Assembly (NCBI GenBank): GCA_937872985.1
Contig: CALMUW010000018.1
Span: 1 to 64,000 of the forward strand
Source: an uncultured Alphaproteobacteria bacterium
Lineage (GTDB): Bacteria > Pseudomonadota > Alphaproteobacteria > Rhizobiales > Aestuariivirgaceae
Reading direction: 5' to 3'
DNA: 64,000 nt
Shown: positions 11,599-20,161 of the stretch, piece after piece
Layout: each line of letters starts with the position of its first letter
Numbering within the stretch: position 1 is the first letter of the stretch
The notes under the pieces: generated by a model
Database searches by the model: none
Seen by the model: the letters and a program-made list of their open reading frames with translations, nothing else
What the model was told of the DNA's origin: nothing
Made by a program: the position numbers and the translations under genes

Positions 11599-12001
11599 TA
11601 CGGTCTCCTTCCGTTGTTCCCGCCCCCCGCGGACCCCAGGGTCCTGCCTTCGGGCGTCATCGTCTGGCCATCATCCCCCGCGGGGGTGATGGCCGGGGGA
11701 CGAGGCTCAACGCTTTTTGGTGGTCTTGGGGGTGGACGCGCCGAAGCCCGCCGGAAGGGCCTTGGGGGCCTGCCGGTCCATGAAAGTGGCTTGGTCATTA
11801 AGCCGCATGGGCATCCTGGGCTTTCACGCGAAAAGGCGATTGAACGGGGCGCTTTCTAGCAGGTGGCAGGGGCCTGTCAATCGGCGGCTTGGCGGGGGCC
11901 TCCTGCCAATTTGCCAGCATCAGCACGAGGGGCTTGGCAGCAGCGTCAGGCTTCGCTATGAGCGGGGCCGGACCACGGGGCAGCGACGCCCCTACTGTTG
12001 C
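11599..12001. other. 403-bp intergenic region between asd and tRNA-Ser
   Basis: No convincing gene. It holds an imperfect GC-rich hairpin at 11666-11694 (GGCCATCA-T-CCCCCG opposite CGGGGG-TGATGGCC) without a T-run. Short ORFs here are proline/arginine-rich shadows. The asd and tRNA promoters must lie here, but I see no clear consensus boxes. Confidence 0.5.
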
Positions 12002-12091
12002 GGAGAGGTGGCAGAGTGGTCGATCGCGCCGCACTCGAAATGCGGAGTACGGGTGACCGTACCGGGGGTTCGAATCCCTCCCTCTCCGCCA
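12002..12091 (+). tRNA. tRNA-Ser (anticodon CGA)
   Basis: 90 nt including the encoded CCA. The acceptor GGAGAGG pairs with CCTCTCC. The anticodon loop CTCGAAA (anticodon CGA) is closed by CCGCA/TGCGG. A long class II variable arm (TACGGGTGACCGTA) and the T-loop GTTCGAATC are present. Its 3' end is the integration target of the adjacent island, and the integration regenerates an intact tRNA. Confidence 0.96.
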
Positions 12092-12093
12092 CT
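12072..12093 (+). other. attL: tRNA-derived attachment repeat
   Basis: Spans the T-arm 3' side and acceptor end of tRNA-Ser plus CCA and two further bases. It begins GAATCCCTCC and ends CGCCACT. Identical to 27455-27476; the base immediately before differs (C here, A there), which marks the edge of identity. Confidence 0.9.
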
Positions 12094-12215
12094 CCTCCCT
12101 TTTGAGACATTCTCCACAGATCTATGACGTAGCAATAGCGCTGGATTTTAGGCGTTTGTGTGACGTTTACCGCCCCCCGTCGCTTCCCGACGGTTGCCAG
12201 CATCCAGATAAGGCG

Positions 12216-12235
12216 CTAGGACGAATGCTAGGACG
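12216..12235 (+). promoter_or_regulatory. Paired CTAGGACG repeats near attL (candidate integrase arm sites)
   Basis: CTAGGACG occurs at 12216-12223 and 12228-12235, start to start 12 bp, just before the integrase gene. The same pair with the same 12-bp phasing occurs at 27379 and 27391 near attR. The role as arm-type binding sites is inference. Confidence 0.5.
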
Positions 12236-12255
12236 TTTTGGTCAGGAGTCTCTTC

Positions 12256-13473
12256 ATGAGCCGATCAATTCACCGGCTGACGGCAAAGCAGGCTGCCGCA
12301 TTTCGAGAGCCAGGTCGATATAGCGACGGCGGCAATCTCTACCTTTCGATCCAACCTGGCGGTGCACGGCGCTGGGTCTTCATGTATCGGCAAAACGGAA
12401 AGCAGCGGGAGATGATGCTTGGCTCCGCGGATGTAAGCACAGGTCGGTCTCTCGCGGAGGCCCGGCAATTGGCCGCCGATGCAAGGTCTTGTCTGAAGAA
12501 TGGCCGCGACCCGATAGAAGAGCGAAAAAGGGCGCAGCTAACCAAGGGTGCTAGCCGCACCTTTGGTGAGTATGTCAAATCCTACATGGAGAGGATGTCG
12601 GGCAACTGGCGGAGCGAAATAAGCGAAGCCCAGTGGAAAATGACCCTTACCGAGTACTGCAAACCGCTGTCATCTATCGCCATTGATCAGGTTGATGTTC
12701 CAGCAGTGCTCAAGTGCCTGCAACCAATTTGGTCTACGAAACCTGAAACCGCACGTAGGCTCCGGGGTAGAATTGAGAGGGTCTTGGCGGCGGCCAAGGC
12801 CGAGGGATTGCGGTCAGGAGAAAATCCCGCCGCATGGAAGGGTAACCTAGAGGATCTTCTCCCGAAACAAGACCCACTCAAGCGCAAACACCATGGGGCG
12901 ATGAGTTTCAACCTCCTGCCCGCATTCCTACAGCTACTTCGGGCCAGACAATCGACCGCGGCGCTGGCCCTCGAATTCGCCATCCTCACGGCGACCCGAA
13001 CCAGCGAGGTCCTGAAGGCGGATTGGGCAGAGTTCGATTTGAAGGGCAAGACGTGGACAATACCTCGCGCGCGGACCAAAACCGGAAAGGAATATCGTAT
13101 TCCCCTCGCAGACCCCGCACTCCAGATACTTGAGAAGCTCAAGCAGATAGGGGAGGTGGGTTACGTTTTCCCCGGTCAGCAGCCCAAGTCGCCCCTCAGC
13201 AACATGGCAATGCTGCAACTCCTGAAAAGGATGGGGCAGACCGAGGTCACCACCCATGGTTTTCGGTCTACTTTCAGGGACTGGGGTTCCGAGACCACGC
13301 ACTACCCGAACGAAGTTCTGGAGATGGCACTTGGCCACCGCATTCGGGACAAGGCGGAGGAAGCCTACAGGCGGGGTGATCTCTTCGAGAAGCGGCGCAG
13401 GCTGACGGACGACTGGGCCGCCTACTGCAATCAGGTGCCCACCGCCAACGTGGTCAACTTCCGGAAGCGCTGA
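12256..13473 (+). CDS. Tyrosine-recombinase integrase (P4 type)
   Basis: 405 aa. The N-terminal domain (LTAKQAAAFREPGRYSDGGN, LYLSIQPGGARRWVF) is the DUF4102-type arm-binding domain of tRNA-targeting integrases. Catalytic residues are visible: R248 (TATRTSEVL), K275, H334-x-x-R337 (HGFRSTFRDW), H361 (ALGHRI) and Y371 (EEAYRRGD). I chose ATG 12256 because CAGGAG sits 8 bp upstream; an in-frame TTG at 12238 is less likely. It lies 164 bp from the tRNA and reads into the island. Confidence 0.95.
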   Translation: MSRSIHRLTAKQAAAFREPGRYSDGGNLYLSIQPGGARRWVFMYRQNGKQREMMLGSADVSTGRSLAEARQLAADARSCLKNGRDPIEERKRAQLTKGASRTFGEYVKSYMERMSGNWRSEISEAQWKMTLTEYCKPLSSIAIDQVDVPAVLKCLQPIWSTKPETARRLRGRIERVLAAAKAEGLRSGENPAAWKGNLEDLLPKQDPLKRKHHGAMSFNLLPAFLQLLRARQSTAALALEFAILTATRTSEVLKADWAEFDLKGKTWTIPRARTKTGKEYRIPLADPALQILEKLKQIGEVGYVFPGQQPKSPLSNMAMLQLLKRMGQTEVTTHGFRSTFRDWGSETTHYPNEVLEMALGHRIRDKAEEAYRRGDLFEKRRRLTDDWAAYCNQVPTANVVNFRKR

Positions 13474-13474
13474 C

Positions 13475-14251
13475 GTGGCTGCCGTGAAGAAGCCCCGCCA
13501 GAAGCGCAAGGTGCCGTACTTTGGTTCGGGCGCGGTTAGAGGATTTCAATTTACCGAAGAGCAGTGGGTGGTCTTCGAAACGAAACTTGGCAGGCCGCTG
13601 AGCCTCGACCTAAGGGAGCAGCTTAGGAAGGAGGCGGTAAACTTCCGGATGGATTGGATAACGGAGGTGAGCTGGCCGGACATAGACAACAGCCTGAAAA
13701 AGCAAAAGGAGGTTGAAAGGGCGGCAAATCTGCTAATCGATGTTGCGTTCCACCCAGGCGAGCGAGGCCTGACTACCCTTCTGGCTTCATCCGGTGCGAC
13801 AGAGAGGGATACCAGACGCCTTCAGCGCCTCTGTCGCCACTTGGCCAGCCTACACATCAAGACTCAAAAATACCGACTGCTGTTGACCGAGTTGAGCAAG
13901 GAGTCCCGGGCGAAAGCAGAGGAACTGTTGTCGGCGTCCAGCAAGGTCGAACGTGGACCAAAGGGGTGGAGACCGAAGTATCGGTTGCTCCTCAGCTTGA
14001 AGCAAATCCTTTATCCAGACGATGCGTCTCTTCCAATCCAGAGCAAGCTCCGTAACCCCGAGACGGATGGTCCGCGCGGGGGGAGTTCCTTCTTCACGTC
14101 GCAGTTTGCAGAATTTTTGACTGCGTTCTTGGATCAGATTCCAGAAAATTCGTTCAAGCCGACGCTTGGGGCAGTTGGCCAAATGATCAAGAAATTCAAT
14201 GTCGAAAACCGTCAGCGCAGCAAAAAAGGCATCGTAGAGTCGCGATTTTGA
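13475..14251 (+). CDS. Hypothetical protein following the integrase
   Basis: 258-residue, highly charged, largely helical-looking protein that I do not recognise. The N-terminus is basic (KKPRQKRKVPYFG), the middle is rich in Arg/Leu (RDTRRLQRLCRHLASLH) and the C-terminus ends in RQRSKKGIVESRF. It starts with GTG 1 bp after the integrase stop (a second GTG at 13484 is possible), so it is probably cotranslated with the integrase. Composition is more AT-rich than the chromosome. Genes in this position often encode recombination accessory factors, but nothing here proves that. Confidence 0.6.
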   Translation: MAAVKKPRQKRKVPYFGSGAVRGFQFTEEQWVVFETKLGRPLSLDLREQLRKEAVNFRMDWITEVSWPDIDNSLKKQKEVERAANLLIDVAFHPGERGLTTLLASSGATERDTRRLQRLCRHLASLHIKTQKYRLLLTELSKESRAKAEELLSASSKVERGPKGWRPKYRLLLSLKQILYPDDASLPIQSKLRNPETDGPRGGSSFFTSQFAEFLTAFLDQIPENSFKPTLGAVGQMIKKFNVENRQRSKKGIVESRF

Positions 14252-14343
14252 CGACAACAACTAAACCACTTCTGACGGTCCCTCGGTCTTCCTAGTGTTT
14301 CGGCACGCCCCAACAACACGGGGACGAACATTGGAGCAACTAC

Positions 14344-14529
14344 ATGTCTGACATCCTTGCCCATACCCTCGACGAAGCGGCCAAGCGCTTGTCGATTTCC
14401 CGGTCCGCGATCTATTCCGCTGCTGCCCGCGGTGAAATCAAGATCTCGAAAATCGGTCGCCGCAGCGTCATCCTGGAGCAGGAACTTGCTCGCTTCACCC
14501 GCGAACTCATGGGTGAGACCGACAAATAG
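14344..14529 (+). CDS. Excisionase-family helix-turn-helix protein
   Basis: 61 aa. LDEAAKRLSISRSAIYSAAARGEIKISKIGRRSVI is the MerR-like/excisionase HTH used by Xis and AlpA-type proteins, including the GRRSVI wing. GGAGCAACTAC provides the RBS. It probably controls integrase directionality or island gene expression. The 14252-14343 gap upstream would hold its promoter. Confidence 0.8.
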   Translation: MSDILAHTLDEAAKRLSISRSAIYSAAARGEIKISKIGRRSVILEQELARFTRELMGETDK

Positions 14530-14673
14530 TCTGGAATTGCCCTCCCAGGGCTTCAGAATTGGCCCAGGATTGGCATTCGCGATTTTCTGGTGGAACCCTC
14601 ACCGGCAGCGCGACGGCCTTCCTGGGTCAAATTCTAAGCTTCTAAGGCTTTCAAAGAATGGAATTCTACCCAG

Positions 14674-15300
14674 ATGCCTAAAAAGCGCGGACCAAAAACG
14701 CTGTGGATGAGGAGAGCAAAGTATCAGCGAGCAAAGAACAGAAAGAGGCTGAAACCGGCCCAAGTTCATGGTCTCCGGGAGGCGGATACCTTTGCCCGCA
14801 AGCTCGGCTTCCATCTAAACACGTTTTTGACGGTAACGTGGTCGTTGACCCATTTCGGTGATGTCAGCTTCGATACTGAAAAAGCTCCGGCGATCCTGAA
14901 AGAATTCCGTCGTAGAGTCGCTCAATGGCTTAAAGCCCGAAAAGTCCATCTCTTCTGGATCTATGTCCATGAAAACAGAGGCTTGAACTTTCACACGCAT
15001 ATCATGCTGCACATTCCGCCCGTCTTCGCGGCGGAGTTTGAGGCAATGGCGGCTCGACTTGCTGGATCAATCTCAGAGAGTGCCGTAGACGTTCAGCCTC
15101 GAAACAGGCCAGGCAACTTTCAGAATAGGCTAGACTACATGTGCAAGGGCACCGATCCAGTCACTGCCAGGCAGTTGCGTCTGGGACCAACCAGTGATCA
15201 GGGGGAAATAGAGTGCAAGCGCTGTGGCTGGTCCGAGAACCTTGGCCAGAGGGCGCGCATGAAACCCGGCTTCCATGCAATGCAGAGTGAGAAACTATGA
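14674..15300 (+). CDS. HUH-endonuclease-like (rolling-circle Rep-type) protein
   Basis: 208 aa with a basic N-terminus. Three motifs match the order in rolling-circle replication initiators: motif I FLTVTW (residues 51-56), motif II FHTHIMLH (HTH at 107-109, preceded by WIYVHENRGLN) and motif III YMCKG with candidate nucleophile Y155 and K158. A CKRCGW sequence near the C-terminus may be part of a metal site. The family assignment is by motif only. It could nick the island for replication or transfer, or derive from a phage or plasmid Rep. The sequence is AT-richer than its neighbours. Confidence 0.6.
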   Translation: MPKKRGPKTLWMRRAKYQRAKNRKRLKPAQVHGLREADTFARKLGFHLNTFLTVTWSLTHFGDVSFDTEKAPAILKEFRRRVAQWLKARKVHLFWIYVHENRGLNFHTHIMLHIPPVFAAEFEAMAARLAGSISESAVDVQPRNRPGNFQNRLDYMCKGTDPVTARQLRLGPTSDQGEIECKRCGWSENLGQRARMKPGFHAMQSEKL

Positions 15301-15518
15301 AGAAACTTGCCCCTTGTTTCACGTCAAAGAGAGCCGTGGGCAACTGTAGGCGAGCTACGGAAGGCTTCTAACCACAGATGATTGGGGGCTTGCCTACAAT
15401 ACTAGTTTTAGAGATTGTAGGCTATAACCTGACCAGATTGGGAAGTTGACCTTGAAACAGACGGTGGAAGAATTGAACTACAGTTTCCGGCAATACCAAC
15501 CCTTCCGCTTGGAATGGG
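15301..15518. promoter_or_regulatory. hsdM upstream region with TGTAGGC inverted repeat
   Basis: 218 bp without a gene. GCCTACAAT (15392-15400) and ATTGTAGGC (15414-15422) form a 9-bp perfect inverted repeat separated by 13 bp. A third TGTAGGC lies at 15345-15351. No T-run follows, so an operator upstream of the RM operon is a better guess than a terminator. TTGACC at 15446 is a possible -35 box without a good -10. Confidence 0.45.
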
Positions 15519-17651
15519 ATGTTAGCAAGGCAATCTCATGGGTTCGCCATGATCGCTGATCACATGCAAGGGCTTGAGAAGTTCGAATCTGGCCTTTGGA
15601 AGATCGCCGACAATCTGCGGGCCAACTCCAATCTGGCGTCGAACGAGTATTTCATTCCCATCATGGGCCTGATTTTCCTGCGCCACGCTACGAACCGATT
15701 CTATGAGGCGCAGGCCGCCATCGAAGCCGACAAGAAGGCGGGCAAGATGCCGCACCGCCCGCTTGTGGAAGCCGATTTCACCCGCCGCCGCGCGTTGAAC
15801 CTGCCGGAGGCGGCGCGGTTCGATGTGATCCTCAAGACCCCCAAGGACGGCAATCTCGGCGCGGCGCTTACCGGTGCGATGGAGGCAATTGAAGCGGCCT
15901 TCCCCCCGCTCGCGGGCCAGTTGCCGAAGGATTACGGGCGCTTCGAGGGCAGCGTCCTTGAGGAAATGATGCGCATGTTCGATTCCGAGGGCCTGCGCAG
16001 CGCCTCGGGCGATGTGTTCGGTCGCATCTATGAATACTTCCTCGCCGAGTTCTCGAAGCAGGGCGCGCATGATGGCGGCGAGTTCTTCACGCCGCCTTCG
16101 ATCGTGCAAACCATCGTCAACGTGATCGAGCCGGATCACGGCGTGATCCTCGATCCGGCCTGCGGCTCGGGCGGCATGTTCGTGCAGTCGAGCCACTTCA
16201 TCGAGGATGCGGGCCAGGACACGATGAAGCGCGTGACCTTCTATGGCCATGAGAAGAATGAGACGACCGCCAAGCTGGCGCAGATCAATCTCGCGGTGCA
16301 TGGCCTGCAAGGCACGATCCGGGCCGGAAATGAAGCCATCACCTATTACAAGGACCCGCACGAGCTTGTCGGCAAGTGCAACTTCGTGATGGCCAATCCG
16401 CCCTTCAACGTGGACGAGGTGGACGCCGAAAAGGTGAAAGGCGACAAGCGCCTGCCGTTCGGCTTGCCGGGTGTCAACAAGGGCAAGAAGGTCTCGAACG
16501 CCAACTATCTCTGGATGTCGTATTTCTACAGCTACCTGAACGACAAGGGCCGGGCGGGCGTGGTGATGTCCTCGCAGGCGTCCAGCGCGGGCCGGGATGA
16601 AGCCACCGTGCGCCAGAAGCTGGTCGAGACCGGCGCCGTCGATGTGATGATCGATATTCGCGGCAACTTCTTCTACACGCGCACGGTGCCCTGCCAGCTC
16701 TGGTTCTTCGACCGGACGAAGGAGAAGGACGATGCGCGGCGCGACCATGTGCTGATGCTCGATGCGCGGCAGATTTTCCGCAAAATCTCGCGCTCAGTCT
16801 GCGATTTCTCGCGCGAACAGCAGAAGAACATTGCCGCCATCATCTGGCTCTATCGCGGGCAGCAGGATCGCTTCCTGAAGCTGGTCGAAAGCTATCTGAC
16901 CGAAGCCGTGGCGCTGGGCGCACAGGCGCAAAAGCCCCTGGAGGTTTACGAGGAGGCGCTGGGCAAGCTTTCCGATCTGCTAGAGCCCTTCGCCAAGCTG
17001 AAGCGCAAGGACGATCCGTTGGCGGGGCCGTGGGATGAACTCACCAGCGCGCAGGCGACGTTGTCGGCGGATATCGAAGCCTTCGGCAAGGAGGCGGCGG
17101 ATCAGGGGAAGGCGTGGGCCAATGCGGCGCGGGACAATGCCGGGCTGAATGCGGCACGGGGGGCATTCCACCCGCTGGCCGATCGCTGCCGGGACCTGAC
17201 CAAGCAGATCGACCTTGCCGCGAAGCTTTCAGGCCGGGTGATCGACATTGCGGTGAAGGACTTGGCGGCGCGCGATGCTGACGCCTGGAACAATGCCGAG
17301 GTGAACCGGGCGCGCAAGGCCCTGGGCGAGGCGCGGGCGGCGGTGGTGGAGGCGCTGCGGCAGGCACGCTATTTCGTGAAGCAGGCAGACTGGTTGCAAG
17401 AGCGTTTCCCAGACGCGAGTTTACGCGACGTCGAGGGGCTGGTGAAGCGCGTCGATCGCGCCACCATCGCTGCGCATGACTGGAGCCTGACGCCGGGCCG
17501 CTATGTCGGCGTTGCGCCGGAGGAGATGGACGAGGATTTCGATTTCGAGGAGGCGTTGCGGGCAATTCATATCGACCTGAAGGGGCTGAACGAGGAAGCG
17601 GCAGAACTGGCGGCGCGGATTGCCAAGAACTTCGAGGAGTTTGGGGCGTGA
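15519..17651 (+). CDS. hsdM: Type I restriction-modification system, methyltransferase subunit
   Basis: Modification subunit: transfers methyl to N6 of adenine within the site chosen by HsdS. The N-terminal helical domain (LEKFESGLWKIADNLRANSNLASNEYF) is followed by SAM motif I LDPACGSGGMFVQ and catalytic motif IV NPPF. The last ~250 residues form a long charged helical region rich in Ala/Arg/Asp, giving 710 aa, longer than EcoKI-type HsdM. ATG 15519 is the first start; ATG 15549 or 15564 are possible. The stop overlaps the GTG of hsdS. Confidence 0.94.
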   Translation: MLARQSHGFAMIADHMQGLEKFESGLWKIADNLRANSNLASNEYFIPIMGLIFLRHATNRFYEAQAAIEADKKAGKMPHRPLVEADFTRRRALNLPEAARFDVILKTPKDGNLGAALTGAMEAIEAAFPPLAGQLPKDYGRFEGSVLEEMMRMFDSEGLRSASGDVFGRIYEYFLAEFSKQGAHDGGEFFTPPSIVQTIVNVIEPDHGVILDPACGSGGMFVQSSHFIEDAGQDTMKRVTFYGHEKNETTAKLAQINLAVHGLQGTIRAGNEAITYYKDPHELVGKCNFVMANPPFNVDEVDAEKVKGDKRLPFGLPGVNKGKKVSNANYLWMSYFYSYLNDKGRAGVVMSSQASSAGRDEATVRQKLVETGAVDVMIDIRGNFFYTRTVPCQLWFFDRTKEKDDARRDHVLMLDARQIFRKISRSVCDFSREQQKNIAAIIWLYRGQQDRFLKLVESYLTEAVALGAQAQKPLEVYEEALGKLSDLLEPFAKLKRKDDPLAGPWDELTSAQATLSADIEAFGKEAADQGKAWANAARDNAGLNAARGAFHPLADRCRDLTKQIDLAAKLSGRVIDIAVKDLAARDADAWNNAEVNRARKALGEARAAVVEALRQARYFVKQADWLQERFPDASLRDVEGLVKRVDRATIAAHDWSLTPGRYVGVAPEEMDEDFDFEEALRAIHIDLKGLNEEAAELAARIAKNFEEFGA

Positions 17652-18859
17652 GTTGGCCAACACTTCCGATTAGCCAAGTGTGTTCGCACGTAGTCGATTG
17701 CGTGAATCGAACAGCACCAATTGTTGACTATCAAACGCCATACAAGATGCTTCGAACAACAAATGTTCGCGGTGGCTTTGTGGATGCAGAAAACGTCCGC
17801 TATGTAACACTTGAAACCTATGAGCGCTGGACGAGGCGTTTGGTTCCTGAACGCGGTGATGTCTTCTTAACGCGGGAAGCGCCGTTAGGCGATGTTGGGC
17901 GATTAACCTCCGATGACAAGGTCTTTTTGGGTCAGCGCTTGTTTCACTACAGGGCAGATCCCGAAAAGATGGACGGGAGATTTCTTGCCTATGCTCTTCA
18001 AAGCACCGCCGTCCAGGGCTGGATTAGGGGCGCGGGAATGGGGGCAACCGTTGAACACGCCAGAGTAGGTGACTTCCACAAGATTCCTGTTCCTGTGCCG
18101 CCGAAGGAAGCGCAAACAAAAATTGGCGACATCCTCTCCGCCTACGACGACCTGATCGGGAACAACCGGCGGCGGATTGCCTTGCTGGAGGAGGCGGCGC
18201 GGATGCTCTACCGCGAGTGGTTCGTCCACTTCCGCTTCCCCGGTCACGAACACGTCAAGATCATCGACGGCCTGCCCGAGGGGTGGGAACGGCTATGCGC
18301 GTCGGATGCGTTCGAGGTCAACCCAAGAATGCCGCGTGATGATGACGGCACAATAACTTATGTGCCGATGGCCGCATTGTCGGAAGTGGGGATGGTTGTC
18401 GATCTGACGCCATTTGAGAAGCGGCAAGCAACAACTAGCGTGCGTTTTCGAAACGGTGACACTCTTTTCGCACGGATCACACCGTGCCTTGAGAATGGAA
18501 AGACGGGGTTCGTACAATTCCTCGCGGATGATGAGGTCGCATGTGGTTCTACGGAGTTCATCATTCTCAGAGGGCGAACGGTCAGCAACTTCTTTGTATA
18601 TTTGACTGCGCGCGAGCCGGGCTTCAGGGAGAATGCCGTCAGAAGCATGATCGGATCATCGGGTCGCCAACGGGTACAACCGAGTTGCTTTGACCGATAC
18701 TTCGTAGCTGTTCCGCCCGATCTCCTTCGAACGCTTTTTGATGACGCAGTCGGTGGAATGTTCAAACAGATTGCAAATCTCGACAATCAGAACCGCAAAC
18801 TTGCCCAAGCTCGCGACCTGCTCCTGCCTCGCCTCATGAACGGGGAGATCGCCGTATGA
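17648..18859 (+). CDS. hsdS: Type I restriction-modification system, specificity subunit
   Basis: 403 aa DNA-recognition subunit with two target-recognition domains (about residues 1-150 and 215-365). Each is followed by a conserved helical spacer: IGDILSAYDDLIGNNRRRIALLEEAARMLYREWF and ...LDNQNRKLAQARDLLLPRLMNGEI. It starts with GTG overlapping the hsdM stop. The first recognition domain is AT-richer than hsdM, as expected for a domain exchanged between systems. The stop overlaps the next gene as ATGA. Confidence 0.94.
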   Translation: MSWPTLPISQVCSHVVDCVNRTAPIVDYQTPYKMLRTTNVRGGFVDAENVRYVTLETYERWTRRLVPERGDVFLTREAPLGDVGRLTSDDKVFLGQRLFHYRADPEKMDGRFLAYALQSTAVQGWIRGAGMGATVEHARVGDFHKIPVPVPPKEAQTKIGDILSAYDDLIGNNRRRIALLEEAARMLYREWFVHFRFPGHEHVKIIDGLPEGWERLCASDAFEVNPRMPRDDDGTITYVPMAALSEVGMVVDLTPFEKRQATTSVRFRNGDTLFARITPCLENGKTGFVQFLADDEVACGSTEFIILRGRTVSNFFVYLTAREPGFRENAVRSMIGSSGRQRVQPSCFDRYFVAVPPDLLRTLFDDAVGGMFKQIANLDNQNRKLAQARDLLLPRLMNGEIAV

Positions 18860-20148
18860 ATACCAAGCCCGGGGCGTCACTCTCGAAGCACATGGATGAA
18901 GCACTGCTGCGTGAAATTTCGAGAGCCTATCTGCTGCCCTTTTTTTCCGGCGCCAGCATCGACTCTGCTTCGGTTTCTTCTACATCGTCTGATAGCACAG
19001 TCGCTTTCGTAGATCCGCAGACCATTGGCTTCAAGGTAAACCGTGCGGATAACTACCGGCTGCAGTTTCGCCGAGATCAGCCATTCGCCCAGAAGACTGA
19101 CCCTGCACGTGAAACAAGGGTTATTGAAGCCTATGTGTCTGTGCTGGAGCGGATGTCAGATGAGCTAAAGGGACCGCTTAAGGCTGACCTTCTCTCGACT
19201 TTTCAGCGCCGTGTGGTTGCAGAAGCTGCAGCAGAATCAGGAGGTGGGGCGAGGCTCTTAGAGGTGATCGATCAAATGGCACGTTGGGCCACGCGGCTTT
19301 ACGAAGGTTCACCCATCGCCAGTGCGATCGGGATTGACCCAGAAATCTCAGGCACCAAGGCATTGCCACTCTCAGATATCGCCAAGGAAGACTTCTTCGC
19401 GGTTCTTTCAAACGGCTTCGATACGATGCTGACGCTATCGAAGCATCTCAATTTTGCTGGTCATATTGTCCTTGATGCGACGCCATCTGCAAAAGGATAT
19501 TGCCCGTGGCGTCACTCGGCCATTGCGGCTTGGACATCGGGGGGTAAGGGTAGGGTGGCGGTTATCTTAAATAGGCTTGGCGAAATTCTCATCTTCCGTG
19601 ATGGTCAGCTTCTTTTCGCACGGCGAAGCGGCAACTGGCATTTTTTGACTCATTGGCCGATCATTCGCCAGATGGGCGTACCGAAAGATGAAGATATCCG
19701 AGAGGCGATTTACGAAACCGCTCTGGATGCTTCCTTCGCACGTACTGGCGCTTGTCTTGGAGTGATCGCTGCAGGCAGCACGAAACTGGCTGAAGCCATG
19801 ATCGCGAACACGGACTTGCTGTCAGAGGGCGATTCGGACAAGGCTAAAGCCATTGCGCGCATCGTAAACGGGAAGAAATTTCACGAGCTTGATCGAACCT
19901 TGCGCCAAGAACTGGCCGCGATTGATGGAGCAACAGTAATCGACCACGAAGGCAGCGTTATAGCCGTGGGCGCGATCTTGAAGATTAAGGGTGGAAGTAC
20001 TGGGGGGGGCAGAACTGCCGCTGCCAAACAGCTTGCGACTTTGGGCCTCGGAGTGAAAATCTCCCAGGATGGTGGAATATCGGGCTATCGGCGGAAAACC
20101 TCGGGAGAACCGACCGGAGTACGTACGGCCTTTAAGGTGATGCTGTGA
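18856..20148 (+). CDS. DAC-like (diadenylate cyclase-related) protein encoded within the type I RM operon
   Basis: 430 aa. Residues ~1-285 are an unrecognised, possibly sensory region. Residues ~293-412 read like a DisA/CdaA nucleotidyltransferase domain: FARTGACLGVIAAG (start of the fold), LAAIDGATVIDHEGSVIAVGAIL with the DGA motif at 357-359, and GGRTAAAKQLATLGLGVKIS, then QDGGISGY. In true cyclases the last block begins RHRAA; here it is RTAAA (R386), so the second catalytic motif is altered and activity is uncertain. The ATG overlaps the hsdS stop and hsdR begins 13 bp after the end, so it is part of the operon. Sensor-plus-DAC proteins (DACNV/DACNG-type) have been predicted in bacterial conflict systems, which fits. 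Confidence 0.6.
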   Translation: MNTKPGASLSKHMDEALLREISRAYLLPFFSGASIDSASVSSTSSDSTVAFVDPQTIGFKVNRADNYRLQFRRDQPFAQKTDPARETRVIEAYVSVLERMSDELKGPLKADLLSTFQRRVVAEAAAESGGGARLLEVIDQMARWATRLYEGSPIASAIGIDPEISGTKALPLSDIAKEDFFAVLSNGFDTMLTLSKHLNFAGHIVLDATPSAKGYCPWRHSAIAAWTSGGKGRVAVILNRLGEILIFRDGQLLFARRSGNWHFLTHWPIIRQMGVPKDEDIREAIYETALDASFARTGACLGVIAAGSTKLAEAMIANTDLLSEGDSDKAKAIARIVNGKKFHELDRTLRQELAAIDGATVIDHEGSVIAVGAILKIKGGSTGGGRTAAAKQLATLGLGVKISQDGGISGYRRKTSGEPTGVRTAFKVML

Positions 20149-20161
20149 GTTTGGGATTGCT

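Noticed and set aside
11666-11694. GC-rich hairpin upstream of asd as a riboswitch
   Set aside because: Only a simple stem; no lysine-riboswitch-like architecture, and it is on the upstream side without a conserved core.
11598-11798. 66-codon minus-strand ORF after the asd start
   Set aside because: Pro/Arg-rich, overlaps the asd promoter region, no RBS.
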